This document shows positions 21,606 through 35,962 of a stretch of DNA of 64,000 bases, piece by piece. Location: the NCBI GenBank assembly GCA_002457215.1, contig NTJZ01000003.1, positions 1-64,000 on the forward strand. The letters run 5' to 3'. The position numbers and the translations under genes are program-made. Position 1 is the first letter of the stretch. Each line of letters opens with the position of its first letter. The stretch comes from OM182 bacterium MED-G28 (GTDB taxonomy: Bacteria; Pseudomonadota; Gammaproteobacteria; Pseudomonadales; Pseudohongiellaceae). The notes under the pieces were generated by a model. That model was not told the origin of the DNA and ran no database searches. It saw only the letters and a list, made by a program, of their open reading frames with translations.

Positions 21606-22915
21606 AGTCTAGAAACGTTCGAGCCTTAGCGGCTCAGATTCTTGTCAAACTTCTTGAAAGACAAGGATCTCTCTCTACTTGTCTCGCAGACCATAAAGAA
21701 ATTAAAGAATATGCCCTACTGCAAGAGCTTTGTTTTGGCACTTGCCGTTGGTTTTTTTATCTTGACTACGTATTAAATTATTTACTAGAGAAGCCTTTAA
21801 AGAGCAAAGACAAAGACATACATTGTTTATTGTTAATCGGACTCTATCAACTGTGTGAATTATCAATTCCTGATCATGCAGTGCTAAACGAATCTGTTAC
21901 GGCCGCTAAAGATTTAAAAAAGCCCTGGGCAAAGCCGTTGGTAAATGCAATTTTGCGTAACTTTCAGCGCAGCTATCAGCAAAATCACGATGACTTAACT
22001 GAATTGATGAATTCTGCTCCTTTACATGTTCAATACGCGTTTCCTGAATGGCTTTACCATCAGCTATGTGAGGCCTGGCCAGCAAATACAAAGGAAATTT
22101 TAGATAACAGCAATCGACGGCCACCGATGACTCTGCGCGTTAATGGATTAAAAACCAACAACAAGGATCAGCTCGCTAAAATGCAACTTTCTGATGTTAT
22201 CGCCAAACCATCAGAGCTGTCTAAACAAGCACTCTATTTGGAGCAGCCCAAACCTATTATAGATATCCCCGGATTCATAGAAGGCATGGTGAGTGTGCAA
22301 GACGAAGCTTCTCAACTAGTTCCTGAATTGCTGCAGCTGGAATCTGGGCAACGAGTTCTAGATGCTTGCGCTGCTCCCGGGGGGAAAACCTGTCACATAC
22401 TTGAAAGTGAGCACTCACTATCGGAATTAGTATCAGTAGACATAGCCGAGAAACGAGTCGTTCAAATTAAAGAGAACCTTGAAAGGCTGGGCCTAGACGC
22501 CTCCTTGTGCTGCGCTGACATCTTGGATTTACCTAATTGGTGGGATGGAAATCCGTTTGATCGAATTCTCCTAGACGCTCCCTGTTCCGCGACGGGGGTG
22601 ATTCGACGGCACCCAGACATCAAATTATTGCGTTCCGCTGATGAAGTGCGGCGTTTAGTGGTTTTGCAGCAGCAGATGCTTATGTCTTTATGGCCCTGTT
22701 TAAAATCGGATGGTTTTTTGTTGTATACGACTTGTTCACTACTGCCCCAGGAAAATGATCTCCAAATCCACAACTTTCTCAACCGGATGGATAACGCTAA
22801 ATATGAGGGCATAGTGGCCGATTGGGGAGTAGAATGTCGCTACGGAAGACAGCTCCTCACTGGCGCTGACAATGGCCCTGATGGATTCTTTTACTCTTTA
22901 CTTCGAAAAATTTAG
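21602..22915 (+). CDS. rsmB: 16S rRNA (cytosine-967-C5)-methyltransferase
   Basis: NusB-like N-terminus; DACAAPGGKT and LLDAPCSATGVIRRHPDIK motifs. Confidence 0.95.
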   Translation: MKSRNVRALAAQILVKLLERQGSLSTCLADHKEIKEYALLQELCFGTCRWFFYLDYVLNYLLEKPLKSKDKDIHCLLLIGLYQLCELSIPDHAVLNESVTAAKDLKKPWAKPLVNAILRNFQRSYQQNHDDLTELMNSAPLHVQYAFPEWLYHQLCEAWPANTKEILDNSNRRPPMTLRVNGLKTNNKDQLAKMQLSDVIAKPSELSKQALYLEQPKPIIDIPGFIEGMVSVQDEASQLVPELLQLESGQRVLDACAAPGGKTCHILESEHSLSELVSVDIAEKRVVQIKENLERLGLDASLCCADILDLPNWWDGNPFDRILLDAPCSATGVIRRHPDIKLLRSADEVRRLVVLQQQMLMSLWPCLKSDGFLLYTTCSLLPQENDLQIHNFLNRMDNAKYEGIVADWGVECRYGRQLLTGADNGPDGFFYSLLRKI

Positions 22916-22951
22916 TACGTTGTTTAGCAACGGCTTTAGAGTAGTCGCGTC

Positions 22952-24334
22952 ATGAAAATAATTATACTCGGAGCGAATCAAGTCGGCAGCGCATTGGCAG
23001 AGACCTTGGCTAACGAGGCTAATGACATCACCGTTGTCGATGCCGATAACGAGCGCCTACGAGTCCTCAAAGATCACATTGATATCGGCACAATCACTGG
23101 CCAAGCTTCTCATCCAGATGTATTGATACGAGCCGGTGGCGAAGATGCCGACATGATTATCGCTGTCACAGAGAACGATGAAGTAAACATGGTGGCGTGC
23201 CGGGTCGCCTATTCTCTTTTTCAGACGCAGACAAAAATCTGCCGTATTCGTTCATCCTCCTATTTAAGTAGTGACAAATTATTAAGCAAAAAGCATGGCA
23301 TTGCGGTGGACGATCTCGTTAGTCCAGAGTTAATTGTTTCTTCTTATATTTCTCAGTTAATTGACTTACCGGGTTCTTTGCAGGTTTTAGATTTTGCTGA
23401 TGGTCGCGTTCAACTTGTTGCAGTGAAAGCATTCTATGGCGGCCCATTAGTAGGACAAGAGATAAGGCTTCTGCGCCAACACATGCCTAATGTAGAAACT
23501 CGCGTTGCAGCAATCTTTCGAAAAGACAGACCCATAATCCCAGAAGGCTCGACCGTGATTGAGGCAGACGATGAAGTTTTTTTCGTAGCTGCGCGGGAAA
23601 ATATTCGAGCATGCATGGGTGAATTAAGGCGTCTTGATAAGCCTTATAAAAGATTGATCATAGCCGGTGGCGGCAACATTGGGATGAGGTTGGCAGAGAA
23701 ACTCGAAGGACGCTATCAAATAAAAGTTATCGAACACAATCCAGATCGCTGCACCTACTTATCTGAAAATTTGAATAATGCAATTGTTCTAAACGGTGAG
23801 GCGTCCCATCAGGAATTACTGCTGGACGAAAATATTGAAGATACCGATGTTTTCCTGGCGCTTACCAATGATGATGAAGCAAACATTATGTCATCTTTGT
23901 TAGCAAAACGACTCGGCGCTAAAAAAGTAATGGCGATCATAAATAATCCGGCCTATGTCGACCTCGTGCAAGGTCAAGGCACAGAAATTGATATTGCGAT
24001 TTCTCCACAGCAAGCAACCATAGGCAGCGTTTTAGCTCATGTGCGTCGAGGTGATGTGGTCAAGGTCCACTCACTAAGAAGGGGCGCAGCAGAAGCAATG
24101 GAGGCAGTTGCGCGTGGTGACCAGGCCTCCTCAAAAGTTGTTGGAAAGGCGATCGAAGACATCGAATTGCCAGAGGGCACTACTATTGGAGCGATTGTCC
24201 GCAACAATGAAGTATTGATTGCACATGATGACATTGTAGTCGAATCTGACGATCACGTTATTCTGTTTCTTGTCAATCGAAGAAATATTCCTGAGGTAGA
24301 ACGATTGTTCCAAGTAGGGTTCAGTTTTTTCTAG
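22952..24334 (+). CDS. trkA: Trk system potassium transport protein TrkA
   Basis: Duplicated NAD-binding (RCK) domains. Confidence 0.95.
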   Translation: MKIIILGANQVGSALAETLANEANDITVVDADNERLRVLKDHIDIGTITGQASHPDVLIRAGGEDADMIIAVTENDEVNMVACRVAYSLFQTQTKICRIRSSSYLSSDKLLSKKHGIAVDDLVSPELIVSSYISQLIDLPGSLQVLDFADGRVQLVAVKAFYGGPLVGQEIRLLRQHMPNVETRVAAIFRKDRPIIPEGSTVIEADDEVFFVAARENIRACMGELRRLDKPYKRLIIAGGGNIGMRLAEKLEGRYQIKVIEHNPDRCTYLSENLNNAIVLNGEASHQELLLDENIEDTDVFLALTNDDEANIMSSLLAKRLGAKKVMAIINNPAYVDLVQGQGTEIDIAISPQQATIGSVLAHVRRGDVVKVHSLRRGAAEAMEAVARGDQASSKVVGKAIEDIELPEGTTIGAIVRNNEVLIAHDDIVVESDDHVILFLVNRRNIPEVERLFQVGFSFF

Positions 24335-24340
24335 ACACTA

Positions 24341-25795
24341 ATGCATACATCCATAATTATTAAAATTCTAGGCAGCTTACTTATGCTGTTTAGTGTATTG
24401 GGCAACCTTCCTCCCATGTTGGTGTCGTTAATTTATGATGATGGCTCATTCTCTGCGTTTCTCTATTCCTTGTTGATTATTTTCATCCTTGGAATGCTGA
24501 TGTTCTTATCAACTTCACGTACTAAAAAGGATCTGGGCACGCGAGACGGCTTTCTCATTGTGACTCTTTTTTGGGCGGTATTAGGAACTGCGGGCTGCCT
24601 TCCTTTTATTTTCTCCTCGGCTCTTGATTTATCAATTACTGATGCCATTTTTGAATCGCTCTCTGGACTCACAACTACGGGTGCAACAGTAATCTCTGGG
24701 CTTGATGGCCTGCCTAAATCCATTTTGTTTTATCGCCAAGAATTGCAGTGGCTGGGTGGCATGGGAATTATTGTTTTAGCGATTTCTTTGTTACCAATGC
24801 TAGGCATCGGAGGCATGCAACTCTACAGAGCCGAAAGTCCTGGGCCAGTTAAGGACAATAAATTAGTGCCTAGGTTGGCAGAAACCGCTAAAGCGCTTTG
24901 GTTTATCTACTTGTCATTAACAATCGCTTGCGCCTTAGCCTACTGGGTTTTTGGCATGGATCCTTTTGATGCTATAAGTCATAGCTTTTCTACTATAGCC
25001 ATTGGCGGCTTTTCAACTCATGATGCAAGCCTGGGCTACTTTGATAATCCCGCCATTGATATTGTCGCAATTGTTTTTATGTTCATTGCCGGTATTAATT
25101 TCGCGCTGCATTTCACTGCTTGGCAACGGCGGAGTATTCGTCATTATGTATTGGACCCAGAGTTTCTTTTCTATGCATTTATTCTTTTAGTTATTTCTTT
25201 GGTAACAATCAGTGTGCTCTATTTCTCAGATATTTACTCAGGTGTGTTTGAATCCACTATCAAGGGTGTTTTTCAGGTTGTCTCATTTGCAACTACAACC
25301 GGCTTTACAACTGCTGATTTCAATTCTTGGCCGCTTTTTCTCCCCTATATATTATTGTACGCAGCGATCATAGGGGCTTGCGCAGGTTCTACCGGCGGCG
25401 GTATGAAGGTCATACGTATTTTATTAATCTTTAAACAAGGATTTAGAGAAGTTCAACGCCTGATTCATCCGAAAGCAGTCATTCCAGTCAAACTTGGTCG
25501 CAACCCTGTGCCAGACCGTATCATTGAATCGGTCTGGGGGTTTTTCGCGGTTTACGTAATGGCATTTATGTTGATGTTGCTGGCATTACTTGCGTCCGGC
25601 TTAGACATCATCACTGCTTTCAGCGCCGTAGGTGCTTGTATAAATAACCTGGGACCTGGCCTCGCCAATGTTGCTGAAAATTATGGGCACTTACCAAGCG
25701 CTGCGAAATGGATTCTCTGTGTAGCGATGCTCTTAGGTCGTTTGGAGGTGTTTACATTGTTGGTGTTGTTCACGCCGATGTTTTGGCGGCGCTAG
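24341..25795 (+). CDS. trkH: Trk system potassium transporter TrkH
   Basis: TTTGATVISGLD and STGGGMKVIR selectivity/pore segments. Confidence 0.95.
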   Translation: MHTSIIIKILGSLLMLFSVLGNLPPMLVSLIYDDGSFSAFLYSLLIIFILGMLMFLSTSRTKKDLGTRDGFLIVTLFWAVLGTAGCLPFIFSSALDLSITDAIFESLSGLTTTGATVISGLDGLPKSILFYRQELQWLGGMGIIVLAISLLPMLGIGGMQLYRAESPGPVKDNKLVPRLAETAKALWFIYLSLTIACALAYWVFGMDPFDAISHSFSTIAIGGFSTHDASLGYFDNPAIDIVAIVFMFIAGINFALHFTAWQRRSIRHYVLDPEFLFYAFILLVISLVTISVLYFSDIYSGVFESTIKGVFQVVSFATTTGFTTADFNSWPLFLPYILLYAAIIGACAGSTGGGMKVIRILLIFKQGFREVQRLIHPKAVIPVKLGRNPVPDRIIESVWGFFAVYVMAFMLMLLALLASGLDIITAFSAVGACINNLGPGLANVAENYGHLPSAAKWILCVAMLLGRLEVFTLLVLFTPMFWRR

Positions 25796-25820
25796 CGCAA
25801 GCAATATTTAATCTTTCGTT

Positions 25821-26765
25821 CTAGTAAAATTTTTTCCCATCTGGCCGCTTGCGAAAACGTTTGTACTCCCATTGATACTGTTCTACTGCCTTGTTAACGC
25901 TATTTTCAACAGTCCGGTTTAATGCAGCCACCGATTCATCAATATTTTCACTGTAGATTTGCTTATCTGCAGCCTCGACTATAATTTGATAGCCCTTGTT
26001 TTTTGATAACCTTTTGGCAAATCCACAAAACACTTTTGCGTCAGTTTTTTGCAATAGTTTGCTAACCAAAGTCATGGTGAGTGCTTGTTCGGTGTAAAAA
26101 GGTGCAAAGGTTCCTCCTCCCTCGGGGGGTACCTGGTCCGGTAACACACCTACAATTTTACCTTGCTTAAGAGACTTCAAGACCTTTGAAACACCTGAGT
26201 GGTTAGCTGGTACCATTTTTATGCCACTACGGGATCGTGTTCGAGTAATTAGTCGATCTAAAGCAGGCAAGTTGGGTCGCTGATAGAGCCAAGTGGAATC
26301 AAGACCATGACACACATAGAACCCGAAGATTTCCCAGTTACCGAGATGAGGAGCTAGTAAAATTATTCCTCTCCCCGAATTTTGCGCTTCTATGATTAGT
26401 TCTTTGCCCCGACATTCTGCCACCATTGACAAGCTTTTTTCCATAGGTGGGAGCCAAGTCTTACCCATTTCTAAAGCTGTTCTAGCCGTGTTAACTAGGC
26501 TGCATTTCGTAAGTTGTGTGATTTCCGACTCTGTCTTCTCCGGAAAGCAGGTTCTTAAATTTTTGTCTGTCGTGCTTCTACTTCTATTCGGCAAGTGATA
26601 GAGCAGATAGCCCCATGCCTCTCCCATTAAATTCAGAACAGACAGAGGAAGCCAGGCGGTGATTGAAAGAAAGCTCCTGAAGATTAAGTAGCTAAGAGTT
26701 TGAATCTTGATGATCCCGCGCGTTGATAGAAGGCCATATTGTAGAGACACAATATGGAAAGGCAA
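25821..26765 (-). CDS. LpxL/HtrB-type lipid A biosynthesis acyltransferase
   Basis: LLAPHLGNWE motif, YKRFRKRPDG C-terminus; start uncertain. Confidence 0.88.
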   Translation of the reverse strand: MPFHIVSLQYGLLSTRGIIKIQTLSYLIFRSFLSITAWLPLSVLNLMGEAWGYLLYHLPNRSRSTTDKNLRTCFPEKTESEITQLTKCSLVNTARTALEMGKTWLPPMEKSLSMVAECRGKELIIEAQNSGRGIILLAPHLGNWEIFGFYVCHGLDSTWLYQRPNLPALDRLITRTRSRSGIKMVPANHSGVSKVLKSLKQGKIVGVLPDQVPPEGGGTFAPFYTEQALTMTLVSKLLQKTDAKVFCGFAKRLSKNKGYQIIVEAADKQIYSENIDESVAALNRTVENSVNKAVEQYQWEYKRFRKRPDGKKFY

Positions 26766-26778
26766 TTTAACTTCTGCA

Positions 26779-26806
26779 TTGAATTTCTAGTCCGGGGAAA
26801 TATAAT
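26779..26806 (+). promoter_or_regulatory. Candidate sigma70 promoter for glyQS (TTGAAT-N16-TATAAT)
   Basis: Box match about 95 bp upstream of glyQ; overlaps TCCGG...CCGGA inverted repeat. Confidence 0.4.
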
Positions 26807-26900
26807 TCCGGACATTGCCGAGTTTTGAGGGCTATAGATTACTGACATAGAATCAAGGATAATTGTAGCCCTTTGATTTTCAGGGAAATTCGGCAAAATT

Positions 26901-27830
26901 GTGAGCCAGAATTACGATCTCAAAACATTCCAAGGTTTAGTATTTGCGTTGCAACAATTCTGGGCCGACAGAGGGTGTGTTGTCTTGCAGCCTTTAGATT
27001 TGGAGGTTGGTGCGGGAACATTCCATCCCGCTACTTTTCTACGAGCGATTGGCCCTGAAAGCTGGAATACAGCCTATGTTCAGCCCTGTCGAAGACCAAC
27101 AGATGGCCGTTACGGCGAGAACCCAAACCGCTTACAGCATTATTATCAGTTCCAGGTGATCTTGAAGCCATCACCAAAAGACATCCAATCAATTTACCTA
27201 GAATCCCTGGAAAGTCTCGGTATCGATATGACCGTGCATGATATTCGCTTCGTTGAAGATAACTGGGAATCGCCTACTTTAGGTGCATGGGGCCTAGGCT
27301 GGGAAGTTTGGTTGAATGGCATGGAGGTGACCCAATTTACCTACTTTCAGCAAGTTGGCGGGCTCGAATGTCATCCGGTAAGCGGTGAGATTACCTATGG
27401 CATTGAAAGAATCGCAATGTATTTGCAAGGCGTCGACAGTATCTATGACATTGTTTGGACAAACGGTGCCAACGATGTGGTGACTTATGGAGACGTGTTT
27501 AAGCAAAACGAAGTTGAAATGTCCGCCTATAATTTTGAACACGCAGATACAGGGCTTCTATTCTCCTATTTTGATGACTGTGAAGCTCAATGTAACAAAC
27601 TGATTAATGAGAGCCTTGCCCTTCCTGCTTACGAACAAGTATTGAAAGCATCCCACTATTTTAATCTGCTCGATGCACGCAAGGCCATCTCGGTCACTGA
27701 ACGACAACGATTTATTCTTCGTGTTAGAACCCTTGCCCGGCTTGTCGCTGAAGTCTATTTCGAGAGCCGAAAACAACTGGGTTTTCCATTGGCGACCGAG
27801 GAATTGCGAAAGGAATTTTTAGAAAGTTAA
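26901..27830 (+). CDS. glyQ: Glycyl-tRNA synthetase alpha subunit
   Basis: Near-canonical sequence, e.g. [29 protein letters not shown] start. Confidence 0.98.
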   Translation: MSQNYDLKTFQGLVFALQQFWADRGCVVLQPLDLEVGAGTFHPATFLRAIGPESWNTAYVQPCRRPTDGRYGENPNRLQHYYQFQVILKPSPKDIQSIYLESLESLGIDMTVHDIRFVEDNWESPTLGAWGLGWEVWLNGMEVTQFTYFQQVGGLECHPVSGEITYGIERIAMYLQGVDSIYDIVWTNGANDVVTYGDVFKQNEVEMSAYNFEHADTGLLFSYFDDCEAQCNKLINESLALPAYEQVLKASHYFNLLDARKAISVTERQRFILRVRTLARLVAEVYFESRKQLGFPLATEELRKEFLES

Positions 27831-27835
27831 TCACA

Positions 27836-29914
27836 ATGTCAACTCAAGATCTTTTAATAGAAATTGGTACCGAGGAGCTTCCGCCGAAAGCGTTAAGCTT
27901 TTTGTCACATGCGCTTGAAGAGCTAATTAAAAATAGCCTGAAAAGTGCTGGCTTACATTCAAAGTCTGTAAAACGATTTGCGACACCAAGACGCCTAGCG
28001 TTGCTCGTTACCGAATTAGATGTTGCCCAGAAAGATAAACAGATAAAAAGAATAGGGCCCGCGCTATCAGCTGCTTTCGAAACTAATGGCGAGGCCACCC
28101 CCGCTGCTTTAGGCTTCGCTAGATCTTGTGGTGTAGAAGTTAACCAACTTGGTAAAACCAAAAAAGAGGGTGTTGAAAAGCTCTCATTTTTATCTTCTGA
28201 AAAAGGCAGCGAAACAAAAGACCTAATTCCTGACATTGTGACTCAAGCAATGAATAAACTACCGGTACCAAAACGCATGCGGTGGGGTGAATCTCGAGAA
28301 GAGTTTGTGCGCCCCGTCCATTGGATAATCATATTGTTTGGAAATAAGGTGCTTAATCTCTCTGCTTATGGGGTCTGCAGCAGCAATAAAACATTTGGGC
28401 ATCGGTTCCACCATAATTTTGAAATTCCCATTGACGATGCTGCGGATTACGAAAACCGACTGGAAGTAACCGGTCACGTTATTCCAAATTTTGAAAAACG
28501 CAAAGAACTTATTCGAACATTGTTACGAGAAGAGGGCGTTAAAGCGAATGCAACAACCATTATCGATGAAGAATTGCTTGAAGAAGTATCAAGCCTTATT
28601 GAATATCCTGTAGCTCTAACCGGAAACTTTGATCCAGAATTTCTCGAAGTTCCTGCAGAGGCCCTAATTCTAGCGATGAAGTCCCATCAGAAATGCTTTT
28701 ATTTGGTTGATGCCAATAACAAACTTTTACCTAAGTTTGTCGCTATTAGCAATATCATCTCTAAAGACCCGGCCCAGGTCATTAAAGGCAATGAAAGGGT
28801 AATTAGACCGAGACTAGCTGACGCCAGATTCTTCTTTGAGAAAGACAAAGAATCGACTCTTGCTTCACGAATGGAGCCTCTTGGGGCGATCGTGTTTCAG
28901 GATAAATTAGGCTCTGTTTTCGATAAGTCAAAAAGAGTGGCATCTCTTGCTAAAGAGATTGCTATTGAATTAGATGCTGAAGAAGCACTGTGTGAACGCG
29001 CTGCTTTACTTTCGAAATGCGATTTAATTACCAATATGGTTGGTGAGTTTGCCGACCTTCAAGGTCTTATGGGCGCTTACTATGCCAGAAACGATGGCGA
29101 GCCAATTGAAGTATGTGAAGCTCTTCATGAGCAATATCTACCCAGATTTGCCGGAGATAAGTTACCAGAATCCACTACAGGCGCTATCCTCGCTATTGCA
29201 GACAAGCTGGATACGATGGTGGGTCTGTTTGGCATCGGGCAACCGCCTACTGGCTCAAAAGACCCTTTTGCATTGCGGCGTTCGGCTATCGGAATCTTAA
29301 GAATACTTGTCGAGAGAGAGCTTGATCTAAATATCATGAAAGCCATTAGCGCATCTATTTCAGCTCATGGAGATACTGACTTTCAGGTCGATACTGACGA
29401 GCTTGTATTTGATTTCTTATTAGAGAGGTTTAGAGCCTGGTACCAGGAATCAGGAATCAGCAGTGGCGTTTTTCAATCTGTATTTGTCATTAAGCCGCAG
29501 CGGCCCTTGGATTTTTATCATCGCATTCAAGCCGTTAATAGCTTTAACAAATTATCAGAAGCAGTTGCATTATCGGCTGCAAATAAACGCGTATCAAACT
29601 TGTTGTCAAAACAGGAAAGAGTTTCGGAGTCTGGAATCTGTAACGTGGATTTATTGGTAGAGCCTTCTGAAAAGGTTCTGTATGAAGCCATACAAGATAA
29701 AATACTAGAGGTGGCTCCGATGTTTGAGGAAGGGAATTACACTGCTGGGCTCCAATCTCTTTCTACGTTAAAACAAGCTGTTGATGTGTTTTTTGATAAT
29801 GTTCTTGTTATGCATGAAGACGAGAGAATCCGAGCAAACAGGCTGGCTTTACTGCAAGAATTAAGAGCCTTGTTTTTGCGTACTGCTGATATTTCTTATT
29901 TACATAGTAACTGA
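27836..29914 (+). CDS. glyS: Glycyl-tRNA synthetase beta subunit
   Basis: LLIEIGTEELPPKAL start, RPVHWI, SHQKCF motifs. Confidence 0.98.
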   Translation: MSTQDLLIEIGTEELPPKALSFLSHALEELIKNSLKSAGLHSKSVKRFATPRRLALLVTELDVAQKDKQIKRIGPALSAAFETNGEATPAALGFARSCGVEVNQLGKTKKEGVEKLSFLSSEKGSETKDLIPDIVTQAMNKLPVPKRMRWGESREEFVRPVHWIIILFGNKVLNLSAYGVCSSNKTFGHRFHHNFEIPIDDAADYENRLEVTGHVIPNFEKRKELIRTLLREEGVKANATTIIDEELLEEVSSLIEYPVALTGNFDPEFLEVPAEALILAMKSHQKCFYLVDANNKLLPKFVAISNIISKDPAQVIKGNERVIRPRLADARFFFEKDKESTLASRMEPLGAIVFQDKLGSVFDKSKRVASLAKEIAIELDAEEALCERAALLSKCDLITNMVGEFADLQGLMGAYYARNDGEPIEVCEALHEQYLPRFAGDKLPESTTGAILAIADKLDTMVGLFGIGQPPTGSKDPFALRRSAIGILRILVERELDLNIMKAISASISAHGDTDFQVDTDELVFDFLLERFRAWYQESGISSGVFQSVFVIKPQRPLDFYHRIQAVNSFNKLSEAVALSAANKRVSNLLSKQERVSESGICNVDLLVEPSEKVLYEAIQDKILEVAPMFEEGNYTAGLQSLSTLKQAVDVFFDNVLVMHEDERIRANRLALLQELRALFLRTADISYLHSN

Positions 29915-30426
29915 GTTTTAGAGGATGGCTTTGGCGCCTTTAAAAACAATCGTGCTTGATAGAGATGGAGTTATAAATCAGGATTCAGTTAAATATGTTA
30001 AGTCTTATGAAGAATGGATTCCCATAGCTGGGAGCATTGAAGCTATAGTCTCATTGCATTTGGCAGGCTACAGAGTGCTTATTGCTACTAATCAATCTGG
30101 CCTCGCCAGACGGCTATTTGATGAATACAGTCTGGCAAAAATTCATCAGAAGCTTTGCACTATTGTTGAAGAGGCCGGTGGTTTTGTATCCGGTATTTTC
30201 TATTGCCCCCATTCGCCTGATGATAACTGTGATTGTAGAAAACCCAGAACAGGATTGCTCGCGCAGGCAGAAAAAGAATTCGGCTGTTCTTTAACAGGCT
30301 CTTATTTTATAGGTGATAGTTTAAGGGACCTTTTGGCTGGCAAGGCGTTTGGTATGAGGCCTGTGCTTGTTCGTACTGGAAATGGGCTTGCTACAATAAG
30401 GGAGTTAAAAGGAACAGACTTAGAGG

Positions 30427-33668
<3,242 letters not shown>

Positions 33669-33708
33669 CTAATTTATCCACCAGAATATCGGATAAATTA
33701 ACTAAATA

Positions 33709-34791
33709 TCAATCCGTTATTGTACCACGTTCCACGTGGAACGTGCTCATTTCAGGAGGGCATTGGAGGCAACTTTCGACGGAAGACCTTTCCACACAAG
33801 TTACAAATAATTGACCATCCAGACTTATTAAGAGATCAAGAATTTTAGCGCGATTATCACAATCAAGCTCAGCCGGAAGATCATCTACAAGGTAAATACA
33901 CTGCTCACCTATCGCTGACGCAAAGAGCATGCCTTGAGTAATCTTCAATGCGCTTACAAGTACTTTTTGCTGGCCTCGGGAAAGCAGATCTATTGCTGGG
34001 ACAGAACCGGCCTTGACGACTATATCAGCCCGATGTGGCCCAATTTGGGTTGAGCCATATTTTAAATCTTGCTGCCGGCCGGCAGCGAGCAAATCAGTGA
34101 GCTCCAAATCTAAGTCCCAGCCTCTGTGATATTCTAGATCTACTGCTAATCCGTCTTGGCCAACGAGGGAGCCATAGACTTTTTTAAAGGCGGGAATAAA
34201 CTGCTGAAAATAATGCTTTCTTGCGTCATCAACCGCTTGCGCCGCTTCGCATAGCTCACTGTCCCAAGCGCGCATTTGAGATTCATCCGGGCTCTTCTCT
34301 TTCAGAAGCAAATTTCTATTGGCAATACATTTTCGGCTTCTTCGCCATTCATTAAGGAAACTATGTTCCACGTGAAACACACCCCAATCTAAAAATCGTC
34401 TTCTCGCTTTTGGCCCGCCCTCAAGGAGTAAAAAAGAGCTGGAATCCAAAACCTGGATCGGGAGGCGTCTTGCCACGCTATCCCAGTTTTTTTGGTTTTC
34501 AGCGTCTAGTTTAAGTTTATAGTTTTGTCGCCTTGATTTAACTAATCCTACCCGGTTACCTGCCTGTGTTTCTGCATAGATCGAGAGCTCTTGCTTGCCT
34601 TGTGAAGTTACAGTCCCAGTTTTACTACTCCGAAAGGATCGGCCCATTGCTAGTAAATTAATCGCTTCAAGGATGCTGGTCTTGCCGCTGCCGTTTTCCC
34701 CATAGATTAAATTCAATTTTGGACCCAAGCATAGCTCCGCATACTCGATGTTTCGGATTGAACATATTCTGAGCATTGTTAGAGAGCTCAT
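33709..34791 (-). CDS. recF: DNA replication and repair protein RecF
   Basis: YGENGSGKTSILEAI Walker A, LSRGQQKVLVSALKI, LVDDLPAELD. Confidence 0.97.
   Translation of the reverse strand: MSSLTMLRICSIRNIEYAELCLGPKLNLIYGENGSGKTSILEAINLLAMGRSFRSSKTGTVTSQGKQELSIYAETQAGNRVGLVKSRRQNYKLKLDAENQKNWDSVARRLPIQVLDSSSFLLLEGGPKARRRFLDWGVFHVEHSFLNEWRRSRKCIANRNLLLKEKSPDESQMRAWDSELCEAAQAVDDARKHYFQQFIPAFKKVYGSLVGQDGLAVDLEYHRGWDLDLELTDLLAAGRQQDLKYGSTQIGPHRADIVVKAGSVPAIDLLSRGQQKVLVSALKITQGMLFASAIGEQCIYLVDDLPAELDCDNRAKILDLLISLDGQLFVTCVERSSVESCLQCPPEMSTFHVERGTITD
33726..33745. promoter_or_regulatory. parS-like site CACGTTCCACGTGGAACGTG
   Basis: 20-bp perfect palindrome containing the GTTCCACGTGGAAC parS core; inside the recF 3' end. 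Confidence 0.85.
34364..34379. promoter_or_regulatory. parS-like site TGTTCCACGTGAAACA
   Basis: One mismatch from consensus TGTTTCACGTGAAACA; inside recF. Confidence 0.85.
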
Positions 34792-34820
34792 GGAAGAAGA
34801 GCGGCGTTGGACAGATGAAA

Positions 34821-35924
34821 CTACAGGCGCATAGGCATTACTACGTAAAGGGCTTCACTTCCCTCTTCCGCCTCAAGTAATGCACTACTATTGGGGTCTG
34901 AAAGAGTGATTTTTACTCTTTCGCTCGTGAGCGTAGAAAGTACATCAATGAGATAGCTGACATTGAATCCTATTTCCAATGCTTCTGAGTCATAATCTAC
35001 AGAAACTAGCTCTTCGGCTTCTTCCTGCTCGGGGTTATTGGCAAAGATTCGCATTTCGCCATCCGACAGCATTACTCTGACACCGCGGTATTTTTCATTA
35101 GATAAGATCGACGCCCTGGAAAATGCCTGGCGAAGTTCTTGGCATGCTCCAGACAATACCCTATCACCACCTTTAGGTAACACACGGTTGTAATCAGGAA
35201 ACTTTCCATCGACTAGTTTGGACGTAAAGGTAAATTCAGGAATTGCTGCTCTTATGTGGTTCTGGCCAAAGGTCAGCTCGATATCTCCACCTTCATCAGA
35301 CAACAGCCGCGCCAATTCCATAATGCCCTTTCTTGGCAAAATAAGTTGTTGAGTATCTTTCGCAGAGGATGCAATTTTTAGAGTTTCCATTGCTAAGCGA
35401 TGGCCATCTGTAGCGACTACTCGCAAATAATCAGCACCTACCTCAAAAAGCATTCCATTCAAGTAATAGCGAACATCTTGCTGAGCCATCGCAAAACTAG
35501 TTGCTTCTAAGAGTTCGCGAAGCCGAACCTGGGTTATGACCAATGAAAATGTATCAGGTTCTTCGTCGACGTCTGGAAACTCGGCAGCGGGCAGAGTCGC
35601 AAGCGAGAACCGGCTGCGACCGGATTTCAACTTCAGTTTATTATCAACTACGGAGATTTCTATTGAAGAGTCGTCGGATAAGGACTTGCAGATATCCAAT
35701 AACTTTCGGGCAGGGACAGTAATCTCTCCAGCTTCGGAGGGCCCGTGAACTTGAACTCGACCAATAAGTTCGACTTCAAGGTCCGTTCCTGTTAGTGAAA
35801 GCTCACTCTCCTTTAAGACTAGAAGAACATTGGAGAGCACTGGCAATGTCTGACGCCTCTCTACAACGCCGCTTACCATTTGTAGTGGTTTTAAAAGCGC
35901 TTCTCGAGAAATTGAAAATTGCAT
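34821..35924 (-). CDS. dnaN: DNA polymerase III beta clamp
   Basis: Three-domain clamp sequence (SREALLKPLQMVSGVVERRQTLPVLSNVLL). Confidence 0.98.
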   Translation of the reverse strand: MQFSISREALLKPLQMVSGVVERRQTLPVLSNVLLVLKESELSLTGTDLEVELIGRVQVHGPSEAGEITVPARKLLDICKSLSDDSSIEISVVDNKLKLKSGRSRFSLATLPAAEFPDVDEEPDTFSLVITQVRLRELLEATSFAMAQQDVRYYLNGMLFEVGADYLRVVATDGHRLAMETLKIASSAKDTQQLILPRKGIMELARLLSDEGGDIELTFGQNHIRAAIPEFTFTSKLVDGKFPDYNRVLPKGGDRVLSGACQELRQAFSRASILSNEKYRGVRVMLSDGEMRIFANNPEQEEAEELVSVDYDSEALEIGFNVSYLIDVLSTLTSERVKITLSDPNSSALLEAEEGSEALYVVMPMRL

Positions 35925-35962
35925 TGATTAAATTTTCCCTTTAATTATCAATATGTTACTTC

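Noticed and set aside
33674-33682. DnaA-box-like TTATCCACC between gyrB and recF
   Set aside because: Single isolated match; not a cluster.
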